Source: Ophiostoma sp. CBS 140.51
Taxonomy: Eukaryota > Ascomycota > Sordariomycetes > Ophiostomatales > Ophiostomataceae
Reading direction: 5' to 3'
Length of the DNA: 64,000 bases
Assembly (NCBI GenBank): GCA_029298735.1
Contig: JANSLP010000001.1
Span: 434,001 to 498,000 of the forward strand
Position numbers and translations under genes: made by a program. Positions 1 through 9,619 of this stretch are shown here, in pieces (positions within the stretch are counted from its first letter, which is position 1; each line of letters opens with the position of its first letter). Under the pieces are notes generated by a model that made no database searches, had not been told where the DNA came from, and was given only the letters and a program-made list of their open reading frames with translations.

Positions 1-362
1 CCTTGGGGCCCTTGTCGCTCATGATTGACGCCAACTTTGAATTTGGCGTCATGACGCATGACAGAGGCCATCCTTCGAGTAGTAGAGGCAGTGTCGCGGC
101 CGGCGCCGGCGGCGCGTTCCACCCGAGTGTGGCCCGCATGTTCTCCTTCCAGGACCGCTTCTCTATCGAGGCTCTCGAGGTCTGGGGCTGTGGCGGCGAC
201 GACGAGGCCAAGGCGCAGGCGGAGCGGTGGGCCTGGGAGGCGCGGGAGGCCGAGTCGCGGCGGCGCATCAACCTGGGCACGGGCGACATTGAGGCGGACC
301 GAGCGCTGCTGGAGATGGCCGGGCTGATTGGTGGTGGCCGGAGTGGCGGGAGTATGGTGTAG
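1..362 (+). CDS. RTC5: TLDc-domain protein, C-terminal part (RTC5-like), cut by window start
   Basis: Only the last ~119 codons are present; the first whole codon starts at base 3 and the frame closes with TAG at 360-362. The fragment shows the end of a TLDc domain: an aliphatic strand followed by EFGVMTHDRG, a GGAFHPS segment, then the terminal FSIEALEVWGCGG block that closes TLDc domains. After it comes a charged helix (EAREAESRRRINLG) and DIEADRALLEMAGL, which I associate with fungal 'restriction of telomere capping 5' proteins rather than the shorter OXR1 type. TLDc proteins are linked to oxidation resistance and, in yeast, to V-ATPase disassembly. The RTC5 assignment is from memory of the family; the domain itself is clear. 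The gene is convergent with RCF1, 238 bp away. Confidence 0.7.
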   Translation, partial: LGPLSLMIDANFEFGVMTHDRGHPSSSRGSVAAGAGGAFHPSVARMFSFQDRFSIEALEVWGCGGDDEAKAQAERWAWEAREAESRRRINLGTGDIEADRALLEMAGLIGGGRSGGSMV

Positions 363-600
363 TGGGTAAGTGGTACGGTCTGGCGTTTGGTCTCAGCATT
401 TCTGCTGATTGTTATATATACCTCTCTTGATTTACACCTCCTTTTGTTTGATCATTCAATTTGAGTAGAGCTATTTCCTGTCCATAATATGCGTTGCCGT
501 ATTCGTCCCAGTGCCAGTCCAGTGTCCAATGTCCCGGCTGTCCCGACTGTCCCTTGTGTCAATTTATGTACAATTATATCTGTCGAACCTTCACCCTTGT

Positions 601-1424
601 TCACTTCTTCTCCTCGCCATCCGAACCACCCCCCCGCTTGCCAAATAGGTCGCCCAGTGTATCCAACTGACTCCGGCCGTGGCTCTTCCGTGTACCCTTC
701 TTGACTTCAGTGGTTGTCTCTGCTGGTGCTTGTGCTGCCTCGGGCTCTGGGTCAAGTTCTGATGAAGTAGAAGTTGCTGCTGCTGTGCTGCTCGCCTCCT
801 CCTCCTTCTTTCCAAACAATCCACCCAGTGCGGCCAAAACACCACCGTTGCTATTGCCAGCCGCCGCCTTGGCACGCGCCTCCCGCTCTGTCGCCGCTGC
901 CAGCTGTGCCTCCAGCTCAGCCTCCACAACCGAGTCGTCCGCACCCGCCTTGCGTAGCTCCTTGCGCCGCGCAATCCGCTCCCGCAAGGCCTTTTCCTCG
1001 GCATCGCGCGCCTCCAGCTCCTTGATCCACTTTTCAGTTTGCGCCTGCTGCTTTTGTTGCCGCTCCAGTGCCCACTGCTCGCGCTCCTTTTTCCGGTCGT
1101 CGGCCAAGTAGATACCGCCGCCGACAATGGCCATAATGGTGAAACCCTGGGCGAGGACACGTGCACGGAACATGCGCTGGGCCTGGTGGTGGTCGCCCTT
1201 GCGGATGGCGCGGGTGGCGCTGATGAAGGCGTAGACGGTCAATGTGCAGCCGATCGGGATAAGAGGCTCCTTCATGAGTTTGCGGCCAAACTTTTCCAGC
1301 GGTGTAGCTTGGTATTCCCTGCAAACGGTCAGTGGTAGAGCAGATAAAAATCAAGAATGGTGAAGACTCACGCATTGTCGTCAAACGACGACGGCATAGC
1401 GTCGGACGGCAGTGCGTTGGGCAT
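601..1424 (-). CDS. RCF1: Respiratory supercomplex factor 1 (HIG1 domain)
   Basis: Two exons: 1424-1372 (53 nt, starting MPNALPSDAMPSSFDD) and 1318-601, joined across a 53-nt intron with GTGAGT donor and TTTGCAG acceptor; 256 aa. The join restores EYQATPLEKFGRKLMKEPLIP, the conserved entry to the HIG1 domain. Next come helix 1 (IPIGCTLTVYAFISATRAI), the loop RKGDHHQAQRMFRARV and helix 2 (GFTIMAIVGGGIYLAD). Rcf1 sits in the mitochondrial inner membrane and supports assembly of complex IV and III-IV supercomplexes. A basic/acidic coiled-coil stretch rich in Lys, Glu and Ala (about residues 115-170) is followed by a low-complexity Ala/Ser/Glu tail, making it longer than I would expect for the family. 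It is divergent from ILV1. Confidence 0.93.
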
Positions 1425-1794
1425 ATTGAAGGTGATTGTGAAAAGGTAATTCTGGTGTGTGTGTTGTGCTGTCGTGCTGTCGTGCAGACTCGTTAATTGC
1501 TTCGTTCTCGTCAAGATCGGTCGTTGTCTGTGACGTTGACGAAAAAAACGGTTTCACTCCAAAAACTGCGAGAATACGTCGTAGTCGATTTGTACTACAA
1601 AATCACCGAGTTGGGGACAGCGGAAATATGGACTGATTTTTGGTCCGTCAAGAGCCACGCCACAGCCAATGACGTCCACTAATTGCGCGAGGCACGAGGC
1701 ACGAGTCGCTCGGCTTTTGCTGTGCTGTGCGACGGTGGTCAGTCACTGAAGGAGATCGCCACAGGCCTGGGCGTGCTCCGTATTCCTCCCCCTG

Positions 1795-1909
1795 TGAACC
1801 CCGCTATCGACTTCCCAATGGCGCTGAAGCCGTCGATTGTTGCCGTCTTTTGTCTGTCCCTGCAGCACAAGCACAAGGTGACCGTCCCGTTGAACCCCGC
1901 TAACGACTT
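1795..1909 (+). repeat. 19-bp direct repeat upstream of ILV1
   Basis: TGAACCCCGCTATCGACTT at 1795-1813 recurs at 1891-1909 with one mismatch (T to A at position 13); the copies start 96 bp apart. Both lie 250-370 bp upstream of the ILV1 ATG. No known factor site is recognised. Confidence 0.6.
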
Positions 1910-2034
1910 TTGCCTCCTAGCTCGGACGCTCTTGCCGTCTTTTTTTTTTTCTTTTTCTTTTTTTTTTCTGCGGCTAGCTATCTCTTTCCCCAATTGAGAG
2001 CTATTTGTTAGGCGGATTGCGGTAGCGGTAGCGG

Positions 2035-2040
2035 TGACTC
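2035..2040 (+). promoter_or_regulatory. Possible Gcn4/CPC1 core element before ILV1
   Basis: TGACTC, the core of the general amino-acid control element, lies 123 bp upstream of the ILV1 start. ILV1 is a classical target of Gcn4-type control in fungi. A 6-bp core is short, so this is suggestive only. Confidence 0.3.
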
Positions 2041-2162
2041 CTTCAAGGTTTTCGTCCCATATCAAGACAGTCACCACTCCATCTTCCTTCTTCTTCTTTC
2101 GTTTCTCTTCTCTCCCAATTTTCTCGAATTTCCTTCCCCCCCCCCAACACAATACACACATC

Positions 2163-3983
2163 ATGTCCGACCCAACAGTAGGCAAGCTGGACGGCAGCAC
2201 CGTCGTCAATGGCTCGCCCAATGCGGTGCCGTTGCGGTCTTCGGCGGCCGCCTCCTCTTCAACCACAACCAACGGCAATGGCAACGGCACGAGCACTCCC
2301 GGTCGGCCGACACCTGCACGGACGCCCAGCGTGTCTGGCCTCTCGCGCACCGAGTCCCTCGTCGACCTTGCCTCGGCCGAAGCCGACGAGCGCGCTGCCC
2401 GGGTCCGCAAGCTGCTGCCCGAGGAGTTTATCCTGCCCAACGGCCACCCCGACTACCTCCGCCTCATCCTCACCTCCCGCGTCTACGAAGTCTGCAAGGA
2501 GACCTCCCTCAGCCATGCCGTCAACATTAGCAACCGCCTCGAGTGCAAGGTGCTGCTCAAGCGCGAGGACGAGCAGCCCGTCTTCAGCTTCAAGCTGCGC
2601 GGCGCCTACAACAAAATGGCCCATCTCGACCCGGCCGACTCGTGGCGCGGCGTCGTCTGCTCGTCTGCGGGTAACCATGCCCAGGGTGTCGCCTACTCGG
2701 CCCGCAAACTCAAGATCCCCGCGACCATTGTCATGCCCGAGGGCACGCCCAGCATCAAGCACAAGAACGTCTCGCGCATGGGTGGGCACGTCGTGCTGCA
2801 CGGCCCCGACTTCGATGCGGCCAAGCAGGAGTGTGCCCGCCGCGTGCAGCAGGATGGCCTCATTGATATCCCGCCCTTTGACGACCCGTACGTCATTGCT
2901 GGCCAGGGCACCATTGGCATGGAGCTGCTGCGCCAGACCAACATCCAAAAGCTCGAGGCCATCTTTTGCTGTGTCGGCGGCGGCGGTCTCATTTCCGGCA
3001 TTGGTATCTATGTGAAGCGCATTGCCCCGCACGTCAAGATTATTGGCGTCGAGGCCTACGATGCCAATGCCATGGTGCAGTCGCTGGCCAAGGGCGAGCG
3101 TGTCTTTTTGAAAGAAGTGGGCGTGTTCGCCGACGGTGCTGCCGTCAAGGCTGTCGGCGAGGAGACGTTCCGCATCTGCCAGGAAGTCGTCGACGAAGTC
3201 ATCCAGGTCACGACAGACGAGACCTGTGCGGCCATCAAGGACGTCTTTGAGGACACGCGCTCGATTGTCGAGCCTGCCGGTGCCCTTGCTCTGGCTGGTC
3301 TCAAAAAGTACGTCGCCCAGAACCCGTCGTCCGACCCCAACCGTGCCCTCGTCGCCATTACGAGCGGCGCCAACATGAACTTTGACCGCCTGCGCTTTGT
3401 AGCTGAGCGCGCCACCCTGGGTGAGGGCAAGGAGGCCCTGCTGGCCGTCGAGATCCCCGAGCGGGCCGGTGCGTTTGCCGAGCTCATTGACGCCATCATG
3501 CCGCACGCCGTCACCGAGTTTAGCTATCGGTTCAACGACGAGCGGGCCGCCAACGTCTTGCTTGGCTTGTCGCTCACAGCTGGCAACGCCGCCGAGCGCG
3601 TGCAGCAGCTTAGCAGTCTCATGGCCCGCATCGCCTCCAACGAAGGCATGCACGCCGTCGACGTATCGGGCGATGAGCTCGCCAAGGGCCATATCCGCTA
3701 CCTCATGGGTGGCCGCTCGTCCGTGCCCAACGAGCGTCTCTACATGTTCAACTTCCCCGAGCGGCCCGGTGCCCTGGAAAAGTTTTTGGCCACCCTGCGC
3801 CCGCTCTACAACATCAGCCTGTTCCAGTACCGCAACGAGGGCAGCGACATTGGCAAGGTGCTGACGGGCATCCTGTGCCCCGACGCCGAGGTTGGCGAGC
3901 TCGAGACGTACCTGGGCCAGATCGGCTACCCATGGGTCGACTGCACCCAGAGCAACGTCTTCAAGACGTTCCTGCGTAACTAG
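2163..3983 (+). CDS. ILV1: Threonine dehydratase (biosynthetic, mitochondrial)
   Basis: Single-exon gene of 606 aa. The enzyme deaminates threonine to 2-oxobutyrate, the first step of isoleucine synthesis, using PLP. The PLP lysine is K144 in SFKLRGAYNK. The phosphate/substrate loop SSAGNHAQG and the glycine loop GGGGLISGIG are intact. Two ACT-like regulatory repeats follow (about residues 415-500 and 520-600, each opening with a PERAGAF / PERPGAL segment), which make the enzyme isoleucine-sensitive. The first ATG in frame is at 2163, preceded by an A/C-rich leader. The first 75 residues are low-complexity Ser/Thr/Asn/Gly and do not look like a classic mitochondrial presequence. The upstream frame is open only back to a TGA at 1995-1997 and contains no ATG. 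Confidence 0.96.
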   Translation: MSDPTVGKLDGSTVVNGSPNAVPLRSSAAASSSTTTNGNGNGTSTPGRPTPARTPSVSGLSRTESLVDLASAEADERAARVRKLLPEEFILPNGHPDYLRLILTSRVYEVCKETSLSHAVNISNRLECKVLLKREDEQPVFSFKLRGAYNKMAHLDPADSWRGVVCSSAGNHAQGVAYSARKLKIPATIVMPEGTPSIKHKNVSRMGGHVVLHGPDFDAAKQECARRVQQDGLIDIPPFDDPYVIAGQGTIGMELLRQTNIQKLEAIFCCVGGGGLISGIGIYVKRIAPHVKIIGVEAYDANAMVQSLAKGERVFLKEVGVFADGAAVKAVGEETFRICQEVVDEVIQVTTDETCAAIKDVFEDTRSIVEPAGALALAGLKKYVAQNPSSDPNRALVAITSGANMNFDRLRFVAERATLGEGKEALLAVEIPERAGAFAELIDAIMPHAVTEFSYRFNDERAANVLLGLSLTAGNAAERVQQLSSLMARIASNEGMHAVDVSGDELAKGHIRYLMGGRSSVPNERLYMFNFPERPGALEKFLATLRPLYNISLFQYRNEGSDIGKVLTGILCPDAEVGELETYLGQIGYPWVDCTQSNVFKTFLRN

Positions 3984-4385
3984 AGGTGTGCCGATGGCAT
4001 GTCTTTCTCATTATATCATTTATTTGTCCATTTTCATTTACCATAGAGCGTGTGTTGGGTGTATTTCCAGGGGCCTTTTTGGGTTGTGTTAGCGATATTA
4101 CTGTCACCTTGTCTGGAGTTTGACTTTTCCTTGTCTTTACCTTGCTCTCGTTCTCTCAAACGAGACTGTATCTATTAAAATGGGGCTCATATAAAAAAAC
4201 AATACCGGTTGTTAGGTTGCTGAGTGCTTTTCATATTAAAATCATAGACCATTTTCCACAAGAAAAGCTGAATGTGATATATTATTTTGTCTAAACAAAC
4301 CCGACTTTTTACCTGGCTCCTGCCCAAATACACAATGAACGCCGAGATATGCTGCATACCCAAGTCCCTGATCCTTGCCCTCCGC
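3984..4385. other. Convergent 3' region of ILV1 and PRP17
   Basis: 402 bp between two stop codons. It is AT-richer than the flanking genes, with several AATAAA-like and T-rich stretches expected for 3' ends on both strands; no gene seen. Confidence 0.5.
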
Positions 4386-6056
4386 CTAATCCCACAGCTT
4401 GATGTCGCCGTGCGTGCCTGCTGTGATCACCTTGCTCGTCTCCTGTGGGTGCCACACGACATGGTTGACCGATCCGCCAGATGGATCCGCCTTGAGCTTC
4501 TCGTACATCTTGCACGTCTTCCAGTCAAAGAAGCACACATAGCCCGACGTGTCGCCCGACGCCAAGAACTGTCCGTCGGGGCTAATGGTCACGTCAATCG
4601 CCGTGCCCGCATTGTTGTGGCCCTTGAACGCCTTCTTGCGGTTCTGGCGGTACTTGTCGCGCGCCGAGTACACCAGCACCTGGTTGTCGCCCGACTGGTA
4701 CGCCACGTACTTGTTGGACGGGTGTAGCGCCGCCCGCGTCAGCGGGTACATCCACGGCTCGCTCGTGTACGAGATGGGCACGGGGATGTTATAGTCCCAC
4801 ACGCGCACCGACTTGTCGTCGGACGTCGTCATGAACCGCCGGTTCTCGTCGACAAAGACAATCGTGTTGATGGCCGCCAAATGGTGGTCGTAGTCTTGAA
4901 CGGGTTCGTTGACGTTGTCTCCGTCAGCGCCACTTGAGGAAGCTCGGGTGTCCCACTGCAAAATCTTGTTGTTGGACATGCCCGACAAGAACTCGTGCGC
5001 GTTCTCGACGGACGGATTGAACACCAGGCAGTGCGGCGTCTTGCCCGTCCGGAATCGGTTGATGCACTGGCCCGTCTCCGTGTCCCACAGCTTCATCCAC
5101 CGGTCATGCGAGCCCGTCAAGAAGCGTGTGCCGTCGCGGTTGAAGGCCAGGTCCGTAATCGCCCGCGTGTGGCCCGTGTACGTCCGCAGCAGCTCGCGCT
5201 GGTGGTACACATCCCACAACCTGACAGTATTGTCGGCGCTGCCGCTCAGCATCAGGTGGCCGGACTCGGGGAACAGCCGCAGTGCCGTCACAGCCTGGCC
5301 CGGTGTTGGCGCCTTCCACGTGTGCACCAGCTTGCGCGGGATAAAGTTGGTAATGCTGCCGACCTCTTTCCGCAGGTCCACGTCCAGATCTTGCGGCACG
5401 TGCATGTACGTCCGGCCCTGGTAGTCGTACTGCTCGCTGCCCACAAACGCCGTCGTCTCGTCGCCCACCGTCTCGAGCTCCTTGCGCTGTGCCAACGCCG
5501 ACGCCGGCGCCGGGATCACTGTGCCGCTCTCCACCACATCTTCGTCCTCTTCGTACTCGTATTCATATTCCTCCCCGTCATCCTCCTCGTCGCCGACAAC
5601 CTCATCGTAAACAGCCTTCCGTTGGAACTTGGCCCAGGGGCCCACATAGGCGTTGTCGCCCTCCGCGACTGTGGCACTCCCCTTGCCTTCGCGCGCTGCC
5701 CGCACTGCTGCGTTCTGTGCCTTCACTTCGTCGCCCGTCAAGACCACCCGCGCGGGGCCGCCTCGCTGCTCGACCGCCCGGTGCTTGCTCCGGAACGTGT
5801 GCTCGCTCAAAAAGGCTTCTGTCGCCGTGCCCGACAGCACATTCTTGCGTTTCGCTGCGCCCGTCTCCGAGCTGCGCACGAGCTGTGTGTTGGCTTCAAT
5901 GTTGGCGCGCCGGAACGGGTTGGCCGGGCCCACGGTAGGCCGCGCCATGTCTTCGGCCGAGTAGGGCACGACGGCGTGGTCGGGCTCCTTTTGCGCGCGC
6001 ACTACCAGGGCGTCCTGCGGCGCCATATTGGGCGGGTAGTCGCCAAAGTCGGCCAT
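4386..6056 (-). CDS. PRP17: Pre-mRNA splicing factor Prp17/Cdc40, WD40 protein
   Basis: Intronless, 556 aa, starting MADFGDYPPNMAPQDALVV. Prp17 is a spliceosomal protein needed for the second catalytic step. The N-terminal half contains the family's NPFRR segment (about residue 45) and a highly acidic stretch (DEEDDGEEYEYEYEEDED). The C-terminal half from about residue 255 is a WD40 propeller with recognisable repeats ending in VRLWD, MKLWD, VRVWD and finally IKLWD at the stop. The linker containing HVPQDLDVDLRKEVGS is characteristic of Prp17. I chose the ATG at 6056 because upstream in-frame sequence (to 6338) is leader-like and has no family homology. Confidence 0.93.
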   Translation of the reverse strand: MADFGDYPPNMAPQDALVVRAQKEPDHAVVPYSAEDMARPTVGPANPFRRANIEANTQLVRSSETGAAKRKNVLSGTATEAFLSEHTFRSKHRAVEQRGGPARVVLTGDEVKAQNAAVRAAREGKGSATVAEGDNAYVGPWAKFQRKAVYDEVVGDEEDDGEEYEYEYEEDEDVVESGTVIPAPASALAQRKELETVGDETTAFVGSEQYDYQGRTYMHVPQDLDVDLRKEVGSITNFIPRKLVHTWKAPTPGQAVTALRLFPESGHLMLSGSADNTVRLWDVYHQRELLRTYTGHTRAITDLAFNRDGTRFLTGSHDRWMKLWDTETGQCINRFRTGKTPHCLVFNPSVENAHEFLSGMSNNKILQWDTRASSSGADGDNVNEPVQDYDHHLAAINTIVFVDENRRFMTTSDDKSVRVWDYNIPVPISYTSEPWMYPLTRAALHPSNKYVAYQSGDNQVLVYSARDKYRQNRKKAFKGHNNAGTAIDVTISPDGQFLASGDTSGYVCFFDWKTCKMYEKLKADPSGGSVNHVVWHPQETSKVITAGTHGDIKLWD

Positions 6057-6952
6057 CGTGTGTGGGGAGGTGTCAAGGTGTGTCGAAGGAAAGGTAGATC
6101 TCGAATAGGGTGTTATGTTCAGTTGTCGTCGTCGAGAGCTGTAGTCTCGTCGCAAAGTCGCAAGGCGAGCAAATGCAATGCGCCGTTCTTGAGGTGTGCG
6201 CGGCAAGGCTTTGTTGTTTTTGGGCGCGGGCTTGCTGCAGGGCGGCAAAAACCGAGAATTTATTGGCGAGCTTGATTGAACCTTTGACCTTTTAATCTGG
6301 GCGCCGCTTAGAGATAAACAAGGCGGTATATGAATCACGTGACTACCACTTCATCCTCGAGCAAGGCTGGACATGTGAAATTGACAACAGTCGATACAGA
6401 AGCTTCACTTTTTCGAGGCTGAAGATAGGGTTTCGGTTCTTTTCTTACTATCTGCAATTATTTTCGTAGTTGTACACGCCATTGAAAAGGATTACAAAAC
6501 AACAGTCCAGGTGTGGGAGGCCAAGCTCCTGACAACAATGAACAAAGAACGGAATATCCAGGCAGTGGACAAAGACTGACGATAAAATGAGTTTAATATA
6601 AACAAAAATTAACATTGTATATTCGGCAGTCAGACAGAAACGCCCATAAGCGCCGGAGCGGTGTGTTTCGACACAGGTATAAACACAGGCGATATAAAAA
6701 CAAAAAGACTAATAAAGACATCATTACCATGCCTCGACCGCGAGGAAGAGCCCAGGAAAAAACCAATGGAAAACGGTAAAAATAAAGCAATGCATCGTAG
6801 CTCACAACAAAAGTGCGTCTCCACAATGCTCTCCACTCCCCTAGCACCTTCTTTCTCCCCTTTCTTTCGTTCGCTCGCTCTCTTCCTCCTCCCATCCCCA
6901 TCCATTCTCCCCGTTCTTGATTAGACTTCATTCGCCTTGTCACATCCCAAAC
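6057..6952. other. Intergenic: PRP17 promoter and downstream of the ORF at 6953
   Basis: About 900 bp. Bases 6057-6300 are the PRP17 leader. Bases 6560-6940 are T- and A-rich on opposite strands with no gene-like reading frame. Confidence 0.5.
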
Positions 6953-7303
6953 CTAGACAGGCTGTTCTTCGGCGATAAGGAAAGAAGGAACGAAACGCTG
7001 CCATGGTTCCGGCCAGAACGCAGCCGAGACGTATGTGAGTACAAAAAATGAATATACCAGAAAGACAAATTGTAACAACATGACCATGGACCACATGCTC
7101 TTCGGCCGGACCCTCTTGATCAGCCAGTCAGTGGAGATCCGGACGGATTCAAGCGTGAAAAGAAGGGTGTTGGGTGGTGCTAGGCTGTCCAGCTTCTCAA
7201 CCAGGTCACGCAGCGCATCGTGTACCGGCTCAGGTAACAAGGCTGGCGGCGGATTGAAAAGGGTTGCAAGTCTCGACTCGTCACTCAGGCTCATCATCAT
7301 CAT
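6953..7303 (-). CDS. Hypothetical single-pass membrane protein directly behind ERV14
   Basis: ATG at 7303 gives 116 aa. No family recognised. The N-terminal two thirds are soluble-looking with coding-type composition (PEPVHDALRDLVEKLDSLAP, then ESVRISTDWLIKRVRP). One strong hydrophobic helix follows (about residues 77-97, MVMLLQFVFLVYSFFVLTYV) and then a short polar tail ending EEQPV. It starts only 54 bp after the ERV14 stop, on the same strand and in the same reading frame, with no stop in between. It could therefore be a second cistron, a readthrough extension of Erv14, a separately transcribed small gene, or a chance open 3' UTR. Confidence 0.42.
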   Translation of the reverse strand: MMMMSLSDESRLATLFNPPPALLPEPVHDALRDLVEKLDSLAPPNTLLFTLESVRISTDWLIKRVRPKSMWSMVMLLQFVFLVYSFFVLTYVSAAFWPEPWQRFVPSFLIAEEQPV

Positions 7304-7357
7304 ACCAAGCACAACATTGTCAATATTGATCGTGAACGGGGAGCAGATGAGGGAACT

Positions 7358-7967
7358 CTAGTGGCCCTCATCCTTGATCAGGGCGACGATCATGCTGTAC
7401 AGGTAGAAGAAGAACATGATGAGGTGGAAGCCGAGCTTGATGAAGGACTCCTTCTTGTGCACGTTGAGTTTCCGGAAGATCTCGGTCGCGTCCAGGAGGT
7501 GGGTGTTGTCAATGATCCTACAAGACACGAGGTTAGTATGTGGTTTTCTCCCGATATAGGATCCGGCCCCACAAAGGGCGGCCCGGCGCAAGGCCAAAAA
7601 CGTGGCTTTCCGTCGAAAACATATAAACATAAAACATACTTCTTGATGTTCCACGCGAGGAGCGGGGCGTTGAGGATCAGAGGCAGCCAGTAGCCATTGA
7701 TGAGGAACAGGAAGGTCAAGAAGCCGTGAACGGCCGCTTCGGGGATGATGTACGTGTTGAGTCGGTTGCATAGGTCGATGGGGTTGATGTAGTCGCTGTA
7801 TACATGTTAGCAGCAGTTCCACGATAGCCGAGACCAGTCCATAGCACTTCTGGGACCATAACATACCACTCCAGGTCGCTGTACATAATCGTAAAGAAGA
7901 CCTGCAGGAACAGGTTCACCGCGTTTATCAACACGGCGAACAGGTACAGCCACGCCTCTCCAGACAT
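7358..7967 (-). CDS. ERV14: Cornichon-family ER export receptor Erv14
   Basis: Three exons: 7967-7867, 7795-7640 and 7517-7358, with introns of 71 nt (GTATGT...TACAG) and 122 nt (GTATGT...TTGTAG); 138 aa, the normal length. Erv14/cornichon is a COPII-vesicle cargo receptor that moves transmembrane proteins out of the ER. The joined protein starts MSGEAWLYLFAVLINAVNLF and reads YSDLECDYINPIDLCNRLN across the first junction. It keeps the ATEIFRKLNVHKKES segment implicated in COPII binding and ends ALIKDEGH. Three membrane helices are visible. Splice junctions are well supported because each restores the known family sequence. Confidence 0.95.
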
Positions 7968-9619
7968 TGTGATGGTTGGTTTTGGTGGTAGGTAGGTGGG
8001 AAAGAGATGTGTGTATTGTTTGTGACGAAGGTCGGACAGCAAGAGATACGGGATGCGCAATCAGTCGATGCTAAAAGGAAGGAGATGTTAGAAGATGGGA
8101 TGCAAAGAAAGAAAGCTTTTGCCAACGGCAGCCAACGAAGACAAAGACAAAAAGTTGTGCGGTGGTAATTGGAGAGGCTGGCGCCTAGCTCGGCCCCGGA
8201 GTGGAGGTCGTCAAGTAGTCAGGTAGGTCTGGCCCCGAGCAGAGCAAAAACGTGGAGCACAAGAGAGAGAGGCTCATTTTGTTTTGATCTTGTGGCTGAG
8301 GCCTGTGACGTGCTACCAAGCGCAAAACCAGGGCTGCCAAGCGCAATGAAGCAAAAGAGCCGGGGATGCCAACGTACTGTAGAAGATGTGGCGAAGGTTT
8401 CGCGATTGAGTTGGGTTGGTGGTCGAAGACGTGAAAAAGGGGACGACACAAGTGTTGGTCGAGGTTGAGGGAGAAGGAAGAAAGTGGAAGAAGATGTGGA
8501 GAGAAACGAAGAGGCGAGATATCGCAGGAAAGGAGGGGAGGTCGGTGGTGGTGGTGGAGAATGGAAGGAGCGAAAGAGAACGAGAGATGGAAGGGAAGGT
8601 GTGCGAAAGAGGCGTAATCCAGCGAGCGAAAAAGGAAAGCTGTGGAGGGCAAGAGAAGGGGGAAGGAAAGCGCCGGCCGAAGCTTTCGCAAAAAAGGCTG
8701 GTGTAGCGTGGTGGTTTGTTGTGGCTTGTGTGTGTTTATGGGGGCAGGCACAGAAAAAAATAGGAAAATTCGGAGTATTACAGGGGAAGCGGCGACGGGA
8801 GGGTAGCAGCTGGATAGGGGGAGAAAGGGCAACAAAGAGGACAGCAATAGCGGAACCGGGAAGGAGGCTGACTGCACCTGGTGGGGGCCTGGTTCAGTGG
8901 ACGGATTGGTGTGGAAGGTATCCTTGCCGCAAGATCCAGCGTGTCGGTACTTGCCCAGGGAGGTGAGAACAATGGCAATCTAAGCAGAGGGAAAGGATCA
9001 CGGGCAGAAGCTTGGTCGGGCACAGGGCAGCACCTTCCCCAAAAGTTACAGCGATGACAGAGCGGTGGCTGGTCAAGCCCCTGTATTACGGGGGCAACTG
9101 TCCACTGTTTTACGGGCTGAAAAGCGGCCGGCCAGGCCTGTGATTGCGAAAGTGGGCCCTGTGGGCAAGACAAAGAGCGAACAGCTATGCGGGGCAGACA
9201 ACTCACAGCAAGCACGAAAGGGCAAGAGCTTCGTCCTGCGAGACGACGTCAGCGGCCGCACTTGTCACGCGCACATAACCAGATTCTCTCCAGGAACAAG
9301 GGCTACGCAGCCTAATCGTAAACAACAGGTGGTATCCTACGACAAACATCATTGGACATGAAAAAGTTGTTGGCATCGCATACGTGTCAAAACAAGTAGA
9401 GAGTTGATTAAGAAAACATCTTAAAGGCAGCGTTCTATTCATTGCGCTTCGACTCGTAACAATTCATTGCTTTTTGCTTTTTGTTCTCATGAGCCCTCCC
9501 CAACTCCGATCTCGCTTTCCCATGCTTTAGAATCTGGCTCTGAAAACTTTGAAAAAATCACCGTAAGATCTCCATAAGATCAAATAAACGTAAAATCAAC
9601 TGCTCCCCCCTCTCTTCTC
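7968..9619. other. Intergenic: ERV14 upstream region and MAP1 3' region
   Basis: 1.65 kb. Bases 8180-8880 are pyrimidine-rich on the minus strand, i.e. leader-like for ERV14. Open frames there translate to Ser/Leu/Pro/Phe strings without domain character. Bases 9450-9610 are the MAP1 3' flank. Confidence 0.5.

Larger units (their letters stand above)
1425..2162. promoter_or_regulatory. Divergent RCF1/ILV1 intergenic region
   Basis: 738 bp between the two start codons with no credible gene. It holds a 19-bp direct repeat, a TGACTC core, and a very T/C-rich leader (1935-2130) directly before ILV1, typical of fungal 5' untranslated regions. Confidence 0.6.

Noticed and set aside
2259..3692. 477-codon minus-strand open frame
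   Set aside because: It lies entirely antisense to ILV1; long antisense frames arise from GC-rich codon usage, and the translation has no domain.
4995..6275. 426-codon plus-strand open frame
   Set aside because: Antisense shadow of PRP17, Arg/His/Val-rich with no family similarity.
8185..8877. 230-codon minus-strand open frame upstream of ERV14
   Set aside because: Pyrimidine-rich leader sequence; no protein-like features.
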